Below are positions 32,252-39,285 of a DNA stretch of 64,000 bases, piece after piece; the first letter of the stretch is position 1; the number at the start of each line of letters is the position of its first letter. The DNA is taken from positions 1-64,000 of the IMG/VR virus record IMGVR_UViG_3300017992_000452; one strand, given 5' to 3'. The position numbers and the translations under genes are program-made. The notes below the pieces were generated by a model, which was not told the origin of the DNA, did no database searches, and worked only from the letters and a program-made list of their open reading frames with translations. The DNA is from a virus.

Positions 32252-33526
32252 ATGGGGAAAGCCGCTCGCAAACGTTGGGAAGGTAACGTTAAATCAATGG
32301 AAATCATCGCAAAGGAACGCGACCAAATAACCGAAGAAGATCTCGAATTCTTACGACAAAACTATACGTCTGCTGGCGGACTGTTACCGAACGCATTCTC
32401 AGGCGGCGCATTCTTCACACCAACCCACGTCGCTAAATTCATATGGGACGTACTGAAGCCGCGCTTACCTGAGAATCCGAAAGTCCTCGAACCTTCCGTC
32501 GGCGCCGGTGTCTTTCTCGAACACGCTCCGGACGGAGCCGATCTGACTGCGTTAGAACTCGATAAGACAAGCGCAAAGGTAACGTCGTTGCTTTATCCAG
32601 ACGCTGAAATTATTGAAGGGAATGCGCTTGTTCATGATCGCCGGGACTATTACGACTTAGTTGTCGGAAATCCTCCGTATGGCGTCACTGTTAAATTCGA
32701 ACCGCAAGAGGGCGAAGAGTGGCGGTCAGTTACAAAAAAGAAGAGCGAATACGGCGGAAAGTCAGAGGTTGCGTTTATTGAACTTGCAATCAAGGCGGCA
32801 AAGCCTGGCGGATATATTGCGTTTGTCCTTCCGTTAGGACTATCTTACGGTAACTACGCGGCCAAGATTCGGAAGTTGATGCACGAAACGTGCTGGCAAG
32901 TTGCGACGATTATGTTGCCGAGAGAGACGTTCCAGCACGTAGGAACAACGGTTCCAACACAGATTTTGATTTTACGGAAGGCGCCACCTGGTACGCAATT
33001 AATATCGCCCGCGACTATAAAATGGGAATCGAATTTTAGAAGAGGTGGAGACAAAGACATAACGGAATACGACGCAAAGTTTCTCGAAGGCCAGCCGCCA
33101 GCCTATTTCGCTCAAGTAACAGATATCGGATGGGACGCGAAAGGTGAGTCGACGGATAAATGGGGCGATGGTCTAACACAACTTGACGAACTTCTTAACG
33201 ATTTTACTGACGACAACCTAATGCGCGAAAATCTATATCCGCACCTTCCAAGCTGGCACGGAATCGAGAAAGGTAACGACGCGTTTTTCTTCTCTCATGG
33301 TAATGGTATCTGCGACGGCCACAGAGACGCGGAAAGAACGTTCTCAGACGGGCCTTACCGATGGAATGAATTAACGCTAGGGGCAGGAGATGAGATCGAA
33401 TGGAATGGCCGTATGGTGAGCTCGTTTGATTTCGATTGGCAGGACGAAATTGTCCGCAACTATTTCGATAGACTGCGCGATTCCTACGGTGAACGACATA
33501 ACTCAGCGAAATTGGAGGCGGTTTAA
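32252..33526 (+). CDS. N6-adenine DNA methyltransferase
   Basis: A 424-aa protein. SAM-binding motif VLEPSVGAGVFLEHAP (about 88) and catalytic VVGNPPYGVTVKF (about 143) define a class I amino-methyltransferase; FFTPTHVAKFIWDVL upstream resembles HsdM/type I-like enzymes. No restriction partner is nearby, so protection from host restriction or regulation is likely. AAGGAGGAAACTGA before ATG; the stop overlaps the next ATG. Confidence 0.85.
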   Translation: MGKAARKRWEGNVKSMEIIAKERDQITEEDLEFLRQNYTSAGGLLPNAFSGGAFFTPTHVAKFIWDVLKPRLPENPKVLEPSVGAGVFLEHAPDGADLTALELDKTSAKVTSLLYPDAEIIEGNALVHDRRDYYDLVVGNPPYGVTVKFEPQEGEEWRSVTKKKSEYGGKSEVAFIELAIKAAKPGGYIAFVLPLGLSYGNYAAKIRKLMHETCWQVATIMLPRETFQHVGTTVPTQILILRKAPPGTQLISPATIKWESNFRRGGDKDITEYDAKFLEGQPPAYFAQVTDIGWDAKGESTDKWGDGLTQLDELLNDFTDDNLMRENLYPHLPSWHGIEKGNDAFFFSHGNGICDGHRDAERTFSDGPYRWNELTLGAGDEIEWNGRMVSSFDFDWQDEIVRNYFDRLRDSYGERHNSAKLEAV

Positions 33527-33915
33527 TGGGATCAGTCAAAGTCGATCTACACCGAAAGGATCGCGAATTTGAGGCGGCTTATGCGCTAGACAATGCGGAG
33601 GGCGTCAAAACGTTGCTCTCCGATTATCCGAAGTTCGTCAGCCGCAAACGACTCGGAGAATACGAAGCTGCCGAAGTGCTGCTCGATCTGCACAACGCGA
33701 TTGAGCTTGCGGATCTGACCGATAGGCAGCGTGAGGCCATTCGGCTTGTATACTTCGAAGACATGACACAAGTCGAGGCGGGGAAACGGATGGGAGTCGG
33801 CAAGGATTCCGTTAATCATCTGATAAATCGAGCGGCTGATTCAATCGCCGATATTTACTACTATTGGGCGAGTCATGGCGAAGGGTACACGATGGGAGGA
33901 CGAATTAATGGATAA
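33526..33915 (+). CDS. Sigma-70 region 4-like transcription regulator
   Basis: A 129-aa protein. LTDRQREAIRLVYFEDMTQV, then EAGKRMGVGKDSVNHLINRA is a region-4 HTH without a region 2, as in phage late activators of the ArpU/RinA type. Lying before the packaging and structural genes, it could activate late transcription. TAATG coupling with the methyltransferase. Confidence 0.72.
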   Translation: MGSVKVDLHRKDREFEAAYALDNAEGVKTLLSDYPKFVSRKRLGEYEAAEVLLDLHNAIELADLTDRQREAIRLVYFEDMTQVEAGKRMGVGKDSVNHLINRAADSIADIYYYWASHGEGYTMGGRING

Positions 33916-34396
33916 AGCGCTCCTGCACGAAATGATTACCGAATTACAACAACGAACGAAAGCCGGAGAGCTTGACCGGATCCAACGTATTGAGGAAATT
34001 ACCGCGCTGGCTGACGCTTATTTTGATTCAGCCGGAGAGCACCCGGATTCTATCGCGCTTGAACGTATGGCGAATCTCGTAATCTACGAAGAGCTAACGA
34101 ACCCACACCCGGATAAAATGGCTCGCGAAGAGTACCCGATCATGAGTGAAACGCAGCGAGAGGAGCGTAACAAGTCGGAGGCATCAGAAAAGCTCGCAGA
34201 AGAGTACGGGGCAGATGGCCGAAACTATAAAGTTCCCACGCGAAGAAAACGATCTTCATACGAGGAAAAGTTCGTTGATAGGGTGGCCAGGGCGCGAAAT
34301 AAAGAACGAAGAAGCCGATATAACGATTTCGTAAAGGGAAGATCCTCGGGACAGTTCACGATCAATATCGAGACCGGCGAAAAAAATTCTCACTAA
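33908..34396 (+). CDS. Helical charged protein, unknown
   Basis: A 162-aa protein with an N-terminal coiled-coil-like part (ALLHEMITELQQRTKAGELD) and a very basic C-terminal half (YKVPTRRKRSSYEEKFVDRV; ARNKERRSRYNDFVKG). GGGAGGACG before ATG 33908. Possibly nucleic-acid binding; not recognised. Confidence 0.6.
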   Translation: MDKALLHEMITELQQRTKAGELDRIQRIEEITALADAYFDSAGEHPDSIALERMANLVIYEELTNPHPDKMAREEYPIMSETQREERNKSEASEKLAEEYGADGRNYKVPTRRKRSSYEEKFVDRVARARNKERRSRYNDFVKGRSSGQFTINIETGEKNSH

Positions 34397-34405
34397 ACCC
34401 GACAT

Positions 34406-34437
34406 TTTTACCTGTTTAGCTGTCTATACGTTATGAG
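34406..34437 (+). repeat. Copy 1 of 32-bp direct repeat
   Basis: TTTTACCTGTTTAGC, then TGTCTATACGTTATGAG. Copy 2 at 40768-40799 is identical at 28 of 32 positions. Each copy starts soon after a stop codon and runs into a hairpin. Could be a leader, regulator site or boundary of the intervening block. Confidence 0.6.
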
Positions 34438-34464
34438 GGCGCCCTACACGCGCTCTTTTATTTT
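34435..34464 (+). terminator. Terminator after 33908 gene
   Basis: Stem GAG(GG)CGC/GCGCTC with a GG bulge and a 7-nt loop, then TTTTATTTT. It stands between the direct repeat and the next ribosome site. Confidence 0.6.
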
Positions 34465-34484
34465 GCGAAAAAGGAGACGATATT

Positions 34485-35285
34485 TTGAAAAGATTACTAG
34501 TAGTAAACGCAGAAACAGGCGAAGATCTATCGACAGACTATACGCTCAGACACCGGAACCAGGACGAAGCTTTCCGGGAGCAGCAAAAGCAGACGACGGA
34601 CAGGCGCGACTTTTCCAACGCGAATATGTCTAATATTCACGAAGTCTATGACGCTCTCACAACGGCACAATGCGGCTATTTAATGCTGCTACAATGCTAT
34701 GTTGACTACAACGGTGTTCTCGTTAAATCTAGCCGTAATAAAACTCCGATGACTACAGCGGATATGATGTCCGTTCTACAGCTCGCGAAAAAGCCGCGAA
34801 CGTTCTACGATTTCCTGAGCGCCTGTACTGCACACGACATTATCCGGGAAGAAGACGGCGCCTATTCGGTGAACGAACGCTATCATTTCAAGGGCAATTT
34901 CGGCAGCCAGTACGTTGTCAAATTATATACCGCGAAGATCAAGAAGGTATACAGCGAAGTGAAGGCGACAGACATCGGACTGATCTACCGCATGCTGCCG
35001 TTCGTTCACTACGAAACAAACGCTCTTTGCGAGAATCCTTTCGAAAAGAATCCGAAGTATATACGGTGGTTCAATAAGAAAGAGCTTGCGGCAGCGATCG
35101 GAGTAACGACGGACACGCTCGGCCGACGCCTGAAGCAAATGAAATTCGACGGTGAATTCGTTGTCGCGCGAATAAAGGTCGGTGGCGAGCCGGAGCGATA
35201 TACGTTCAATCCTAACGTGTTTTATCGGCAGTCCAAGACGCCAGACAAGACGCTGCTTGCGATGTTTAACGTTAAGAAGCCGTAG
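34485..35285 (+). CDS. Winged-helix protein, replication/regulator type
   Basis: A 266-aa protein with two HTH-like regions (TTADMMSVLQLAKKPRTFYD; NKKELAAAIGVTTDTLGRRL). Layout recalls RepL/DnaD-type initiators and phage winged-helix regulators, but no diagnostic motif was found. TTG start with AAAAAGGAGACGA upstream. Flanked by terminators, so a single-gene unit. Confidence 0.5.
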   Translation: MKRLLVVNAETGEDLSTDYTLRHRNQDEAFREQQKQTTDRRDFSNANMSNIHEVYDALTTAQCGYLMLLQCYVDYNGVLVKSSRNKTPMTTADMMSVLQLAKKPRTFYDFLSACTAHDIIREEDGAYSVNERYHFKGNFGSQYVVKLYTAKIKKVYSEVKATDIGLIYRMLPFVHYETNALCENPFEKNPKYIRWFNKKELAAAIGVTTDTLGRRLKQMKFDGEFVVARIKVGGEPERYTFNPNVFYRQSKTPDKTLLAMFNVKKP

Positions 35286-35298
35286 ATGAACGAAAAGA

Positions 35299-35321
35299 GG
35301 GCGCCAATTATGGCGCCTTTA
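35299..35321 (+). terminator. Terminator after 34485 gene
   Basis: Stem GGCGCCA/TGGCGCC with a 4-nt loop followed by TTTATT. Confidence 0.8.
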
Positions 35322-35459
35322 TTAGTTTTCAATTCCTATTGTTACCTGCGTGTGTAAAAAGTAAAAGTAATGACCAGAATAAATTCTGCCTAGTCGTGAA
35401 AATGAACCATTTAACAATTATATATTAATAGCAAAAAATATAAAATAAGGGAAATAATG

Positions 35460-35488
35460 TTGAAAATCATCGTATTCTAGTTTAGAAT
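35460..35488 (+). promoter_or_regulatory. Sigma-A promoter for exported protein gene
   Basis: TTGAAA (35460-35465), 17-bp spacer, TAGAAT (35483-35488). The surrounding 236-bp gap (35286-35521) is AT-rich and holds nothing else evident. Confidence 0.7.
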
Positions 35489-35521
35489 AAAGTTACAAAT
35501 AATAGAAAGGGGACTTTTGTT

Positions 35522-36058
35522 TTGAGTAAGAGAGTAGTGAGCATTGTCGCGACCGTTTTAAGTTTTGTGTTGTTTTTAGCTTTTACAATGCCGTCAGTTA
35601 GCTATGCTTTTGCTTCAAGTAAGGGGACGTTAAGTGTTGAAAAGGATAAGTACATATCTATTTTAGACGCTTTGGAGAACTCTATTGTGAAAAAGGGTTC
35701 TGGTTATGAAGTCGACACTAAAGTAGCTCAAGACTTCGGTCTAAATGCTATTGAAATTACTAATTTAAAAGAATTTGTAAAAAGTAGTTCAAGCCAACAA
35801 ATTGAAAAGACGTTAAAAGAAGTGCCTCAAGCTAAGGAGCAAGCGAAAAAAGAAAAAACTACAACTTTCGAGATTGCCGGTTTTAAGGAAAAATTGACTG
35901 CTGCTATGTACGCGGTATTTGTCACACTTTGCGGAGTAACTTTAGCTCAACAATTTATTTCTGATATGTATGAATATGGCGCGTATAAAGCATGCCACGC
36001 CCTCGGTAAAAAACATAAAAGCATAAAAGAAGCATGTAAAATAACAGGGCATTGGTAA
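35522..36058 (+). CDS. Exported or membrane-bound accessory protein
   Basis: A 178-aa protein with a signal peptide (IVATVLSFVLFLAFTMPSVS, cleavage near SYAFA), a Lys/Ser-rich middle (residues 35-115), a second hydrophobic segment (LTAAMYAVFVTLCGVTLAQQ) and a basic tail with two Cys. AT-rich and self-contained (own promoter and strong terminator), the layout of a lysogenic-conversion gene. Family not recognised; a bacteriocin-like product is conceivable. Confidence 0.6.
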   Translation: MSKRVVSIVATVLSFVLFLAFTMPSVSYAFASSKGTLSVEKDKYISILDALENSIVKKGSGYEVDTKVAQDFGLNAIEITNLKEFVKSSSSQQIEKTLKEVPQAKEQAKKEKTTTFEIAGFKEKLTAAMYAVFVTLCGVTLAQQFISDMYEYGAYKACHALGKKHKSIKEACKITGHW

Positions 36059-36065
36059 AAAAAAA

Positions 36066-36100
36066 AATAAGAGGGCAGTTTTACCGCCCTCTTATTTTTT
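36066..36100. terminator. Bidirectional terminator
   Basis: A perfect 11-bp stem (AATAAGAGGGC/GCCCTCTTATT) flanked by A-run and T-run. Serves the exported protein gene and the convergent membrane microprotein, whose stop codon lies inside it. Confidence 0.9.
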
Positions 36101-36214
36101 GATAAGCTCTAGCTCTTGAAGACTTTTAAAAAGTTTTTTCAAACCGTAAACCGTAATTAAGCCGGACAAAGTTAACCCACCAATAAAATACAGAGATAAG
36201 TATAATGCACCCAT
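36092..36214 (-). CDS. Single-span membrane microprotein
   Basis: A 40-aa ORF with one span (ALYLSLYFIGGLTLSGLITV) and a basic/acidic tail. AAAGGA precedes ATG and a good sigma-A promoter is upstream. Convergent with the exported protein gene; it might be its partner, for example as an immunity-like protein, but this is only inference. Confidence 0.55.
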   Translation of the reverse strand: MGALYLSLYFIGGLTLSGLITVYGLKKLFKSLQELELIKK

Positions 36215-36258
36215 TGTGACTATCCTTTCTTGCTTGAATTTTATTTAGTTGTTAACTT

Positions 36259-36288
36259 ATTATAGCATATAATCCAAACTATTTCCAA
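36259..36288 (-). promoter_or_regulatory. Sigma-A promoter for membrane microprotein
   Basis: On the minus strand: TTGGAA (36288-36283), 18-bp spacer ending TGC, TATAAT (36264-36259), an extended -10 promoter. Confidence 0.65.
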
Positions 36289-36310
36289 TACAGGAAAAGG
36301 TCCCGTTACG

Positions 36311-36484
36311 TCATATACTCTTCTTCATACCGCATCTGCGGCACTCACGTAGGAAAACGCCGTCCTTCACCGAACTTTTAAACAGCGTATAATCGCAGTT
36401 ATCGCAGCGCCCGTAATGAACGTCCGGGTACTCCTTATAATCGTATACAATCGTCGTATCATAGCCTTTTGTTTCGTAATCCAT
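36311..36484 (-). CDS. Zinc-ribbon protein
   Basis: A 57-aa protein with CDNC and CRRC pairs 22 residues apart. GGAGGTTGAGACGA precedes ATG 36484. Last gene of the leftward operon that includes the ligase. Confidence 0.65.
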   Translation of the reverse strand: MDYETKGYDTTIVYDYKEYPDVHYGRCDNCDYTLFKSSVKDGVFLRECRRCGMKKSI

Positions 36485-36530
36485 TCGTCTCAACCTCCGA
36501 CTATTAGAATACGACAATAGTGTGATCAAT

Positions 36531-37340
36531 TCAACGCCATTCATGGAACGACGGGATCCGCAGCAAGCAGTTTTTCGTCTTGAACCGGTGCTTTACGCGG
36601 CACCCAATCGGCTCGATATAGACATACTTCTCCGTTTCCTCCACGATTACCCTATTCGCATGTAGCTTCCGCCGCTCACCATACGGCATAAATTCCATCA
36701 CGCCGGCATACTGGCCGTCCATGTATGAAAGCAACAGCGCATTATCTTCCTTACGCAGTCCCGTAATCAAAACGTCAGTATATTCGTAGTTAACGATCTT
36801 CAGCCAGCGATCTGATCGCTTATTTTCTGCATATGGAGCGTCTGCCCGCTTCATAACGATGCCCTCGATCTTATTTTCGCGGACTAATTCGAAATAATCC
36901 GCAGCATGGCCACGAACACCTTCGACTATTTTAACGTTAGGATGATCGATTTTTAGACCGGCCAGCAATTCTTTTCGTTCCTGTAGCGGCTTAGACGTAA
37001 TTGAAACGCCTTCTATCCGCAGGACATCGAACACGCAAAATACTATTGGATGATAACTTTTTCGCGACTGGAATCGTTCCATGACGGCCTCGAAATCGCC
37101 GGCGCCTGTCGGACCAGGTACGATAAGCTCGCCGTCTAATATGGTGCCGTCCGGTATGTCGAGCGTTAATAGTTCCGGAAATTTAGCGGTGACTTCGTTG
37201 TTGTGGCGTGTGTAGAGGCGGATTAAGCCGTTATTGCTTGACGCGATCAGACGGATGCCGTCGAATTTGGTTTCCGTGATATAGTCGTCAGAGTTAAACG
37301 GCTCCTTTGCGGATTCAAGCAGCATGGGCGAAATAAACAA
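36531..37340 (-). CDS. ATP-dependent DNA ligase
   Basis: A 269-aa protein. Motif I TETKFDGIRL (adenylated Lys about 25), then LDGELIVPGP (motif III region), EGIVMKRADAPY (motif IV) and SDRWLKIVNYE (motif V). A C-terminal OB-like domain follows. It seals nicks using ATP, unlike the host NAD-dependent LigA. TTG start with GAGGTGAT upstream. Confidence 0.9.
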   Translation of the reverse strand: MFISPMLLESAKEPFNSDDYITETKFDGIRLIASSNNGLIRLYTRHNNEVTAKFPELLTLDIPDGTILDGELIVPGPTGAGDFEAVMERFQSRKSYHPIVFCVFDVLRIEGVSITSKPLQERKELLAGLKIDHPNVKIVEGVRGHAADYFELVRENKIEGIVMKRADAPYAENKRSDRWLKIVNYEYTDVLITGLRKEDNALLLSYMDGQYAGVMEFMPYGERRKLHANRVIVEETEKYVYIEPIGCRVKHRFKTKNCLLRIPSFHEWR

Positions 37341-37365
37341 AAAGAATCACCTCGTTTCAGCGTAG

Positions 37366-37385
37366 TTACTATAATGATATAGTAA
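37366..37385. promoter_or_regulatory. 20-bp palindrome upstream of ligase
   Basis: TTACTATA-ATGA-TATAGTAA, perfect 8-bp arms, 26 bp before the ligase start. Probably an operator over the ligase promoter. The rest of 37386-37578 has no convincing gene but holds an 8-bp inverted repeat (AGCCGCCG 37515-37522 with CGGCGGCT 37549-37556). Confidence 0.5.
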
Positions 37386-37578
37386 GAGTCCGCCGAGACA
37401 AAGCGATTCGGTTTCGGTAAATTATTCCGTCATTTAAATAGTTTGCGCAGAGCTTTTTCCGGCCTGCTTCCCGGCTGCCTTTCGAACGATTTTCCCACGA
37501 AATTAAAGCGCGGGAGCCGCCGGAATGTATTGCGGGTATCTTAGGTATCGGCGGCTGCTTAACGCCTGATTTCGTGTG

Positions 37579-37911
37579 TTAATCGATAACCTTAATCGTC
37601 TTAAATCCGCTGCCATTTTCGTACTGATCCTTCGTAAAAGTCACGCTAATCCGATCGCCTGGCTTTGCGTCCGTGGCTGCCGGATCGAAAGCGAAGCCGC
37701 CATCGTCCGCTGATACCGCGTAGTCTTTACCTTCGACAATGTATTCGCGCTCGATCGTTTCCTGGGCGTCCTTAGCTTCGGCGGCCATGTCGTCAGCCAC
37801 GCGATAAGCAATATCGACATCTTCGTTTAGTTTGGCGGCGTAGATTCCGAGAGCCGCGTTGCCTGCGATTGATAGGCCGAGGATGGCCGTTAAAAGTTTC
37901 GTTTTATTCAT
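37579..37911 (-). CDS. Membrane-anchored small exported protein
   Basis: About 110 aa: N-terminal hydrophobic helix (LLTAILGLSIAGNAALGIYA), a helical stalk (YRVADDMAAEAKDAQE) and a beta-rich domain with GDRISVTFTKDQYENGSGF. ATG 37911 has better SD spacing (GGAGG) than ATG 37917. Function unknown. Confidence 0.6.
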   Translation of the reverse strand: MNKTKLLTAILGLSIAGNAALGIYAAKLNEDVDIAYRVADDMAAEAKDAQETIEREYIVEGKDYAVSADDGGFAFDPAATDAKPGDRISVTFTKDQYENGSGFKTIKVID

Positions 37912-38104
37912 CGTCATTACCTCCGGATTTGTTTTCGATTGAGTATCCCATGCAACTTAAAGCCGTTTCAAAGCCGATCCGGTACGCTCGACCGTTGTCC
38001 TCAAACGATACGAAAGGATATTGGTAAAGTTCGAGGAGGGCTTTGATTTGATGATCCGCTAATGGCGGTGTGTGCGACCACAAACGTTTTATATAAAGCG
38101 TCAT
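37904..38104 (-). CDS. Small protein, unknown
   Basis: A 66-aa protein (LADHQIKALLELYQYPFVSF; YRIGFETALSCMGYSIENK). GAGGAGGAATCAGAA precedes ATG. Overlaps genes on both sides by a few nt, so part of the leftward operon. Confidence 0.6.
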   Translation of the reverse strand: MTLYIKRLWSHTPPLADHQIKALLELYQYPFVSFEDNGRAYRIGFETALSCMGYSIENKSGGNDDE

Positions 38105-38265
38105 TTCTGATTCCTCCTCGATCTAAAGAATAGAAGCGCGATAAAAACAATAGCTGAGCCGAGGCCGACGTAGTCCAGGACGGAAAGCCGGCCGAAGTTC
38201 ATATCCGCAATCCAGGCGAGCAAGACGACGATTAACAAAATTTCCGTAGTATTAATTCGTTTCAT
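38101..38265 (-). CDS. Two-span membrane microprotein
   Basis: A 54-aa ORF with two spans (EILLIVVLLAWIADM; YVGLGSAIVFIALLFF) and a basic tail (RSRRNQK). Overlaps the next leftward gene by 4 nt. No strong SD. Confidence 0.5.
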   Translation of the reverse strand: MKRINTTEILLIVVLLAWIADMNFGRLSVLDYVGLGSAIVFIALLFFRSRRNQK

Positions 38266-38309
38266 TCGTGTTATAATTGATTGACAAGGGGCGCAATGCC
38301 CCTCGTAGC

Positions 38310-38456
38310 TTATGTTCGACGACGGTACTTCTTGGTCGGAGGCCGTCGCTCTTTACTTTCGGATTCCTTTCGCATCTTCCGGAGTTCAAGTCCTAGTTTG
38401 ATAATTCCGAGCCAAGTTGCGATGATTGCCGAAAGCTTCATTACGGCGTCAATCAA
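38310..38456 (-). CDS. Small membrane-associated basic protein
   Basis: A 48-aa ORF with an ideal SD (AAAGGAGGTGAACGTAA before TTG), one hydrophobic stretch (VMKLSAIIATWLGIIKLGL) and a very basic C terminus (RRPPTKKYRRRT). First gene after the divergent XRE-controlled promoter. Confidence 0.6.
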   Translation of the reverse strand: MIDAVMKLSAIIATWLGIIKLGLELRKMRKESESKERRPPTKKYRRRT

Positions 38457-38483
38457 TTACGTTCACCTCCTTTCGTTACTTTA

Positions 38484-38549
38484 ATTATAACGCATAACCG
38501 TTATAACGTCAATGCGTTATTTACAAAAATATCGTTTTTACGTTATAAT
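38484..38549. promoter_or_regulatory. Divergent promoters with ATAACG-type operators
   Basis: Leftward promoter: TTGACG (38512-38507), 17-bp spacer, TATAAT (38489-38484). Rightward promoter: TTTACA (38520-38525), 18-bp spacer, TATAAT (38544-38549). Operators: ATAACGCAT (38487-38495), palindrome CGTTATAACG (38499-38508) and ATGCGTTAT (38512-38520), symmetric about the centre and overlapping the leftward promoter. ACGTTATAA recurs at 38540-38548 over the rightward -10. Confidence 0.78.
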
Positions 38550-38570
38550 AATCGCAGGAGGTGCCGGCAA

Positions 38571-38789
38571 ATGATCGTTAAATTAAAGATAGCCGAGCTA
38601 CTTGATCGGAAAGATATGACGCAGAAGGAACTCGCTGACTTAACCGGGATACGTCCGACTGCCATCAGCGAACTGTGTCGCGGGATTAAGGAACGGGTGC
38701 AGCTCGACCACCTCAGCCGGATTGCAACTGCGTTGAATATATCGGATATACGGGAGCTTATCGACCTAGACGAAGACGCTGACGAATGA
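38571..38789 (+). CDS. XRE-family repressor of the leftward operon
   Basis: A 72-aa Cro/CI-type protein (MTQKELADLTGIRPTAISEL as the HTH, then LDHLSRIATALNISDIREL), like YozG-type small regulators. AGGAGGTGCCGGCAA before ATG. Its own promoter and the leftward operon share ATAACG operators, so autoregulation is likely. Confidence 0.8.
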   Translation: MIVKLKIAELLDRKDMTQKELADLTGIRPTAISELCRGIKERVQLDHLSRIATALNISDIRELIDLDEDADE

Positions 38790-38798
38790 TTGGCGTCT
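38774..38798 (+). terminator. Weak hairpin at end of XRE gene
   Basis: AGACGC/GCGTCT stem across the stop codon, followed by ATTTCTT. Possible weak terminator. Confidence 0.35.
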
Positions 38799-39285
38799 AT
38801 TTCTTCGTGTTGATATCGTATATTTATGCGTTAATATGAATAATAATACGGAGGATGTGTCGGTGTAATGTCGGAAGATTATCGCTATATTCTCAATTAG
38901 AATAACGTAATTGATAATGAACACGATCTTATTCGCACAAATCGGCCAAAAACACGACTTTATTCGCACAACCGAAAATAGGGTTCTCGCTTACAGCCGC
39001 AAGGGATACAACGATTTTGAGTCTGTAATCACTTCTTAGTCTTCTGAATCCGAAGCCTAGCGGGGACTACGTTTCACTCCGTCCCGCAGAAACGCAATCA
39101 TGTATATTGTATAAATAATTGTATCGCGATAAAGGTCTTAATAATATCCGCGGACACGGAGGAGCGTAAGCGACGGAGTGGGCGCAAAGGTTTAGGAATA
39201 ATAGTAACTACTTCCTTTTTTGTATAATTTAAAATACTATATAGAGAGAGAAGGTATAAGTTTAAATAGTGAAAGGGGTGTTCGT
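38799..39285. other. Non-coding stretch with direct repeats and a GC hairpin
   Basis: No gene supported. It contains a 20-bp direct repeat, ACACGATCTTATTCGCACAA (38921-38940) and ACACGACTTTATTCGCACAA (38952-38971), 18/20 identical, and a hairpin GCGGGGAC/GTCCCGC (39060-39087). The last 80 bp (TTTTTTGTATAATTTAAAA near 39215) may hold a promoter for the next gene. Composition shifts to AT-rich at its right end, suggesting an insertion junction. Confidence 0.5.

Noticed and set aside
32252-33526. Methyltransferase as part of a restriction-modification or BREX-like system
   Set aside because: No restriction endonuclease, specificity subunit or translocase nearby; neighbours are small regulators.
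37430-37498. 22-codon leftward ORF between ligase and the next gene
   Set aside because: GTG start without SD and too short to support.
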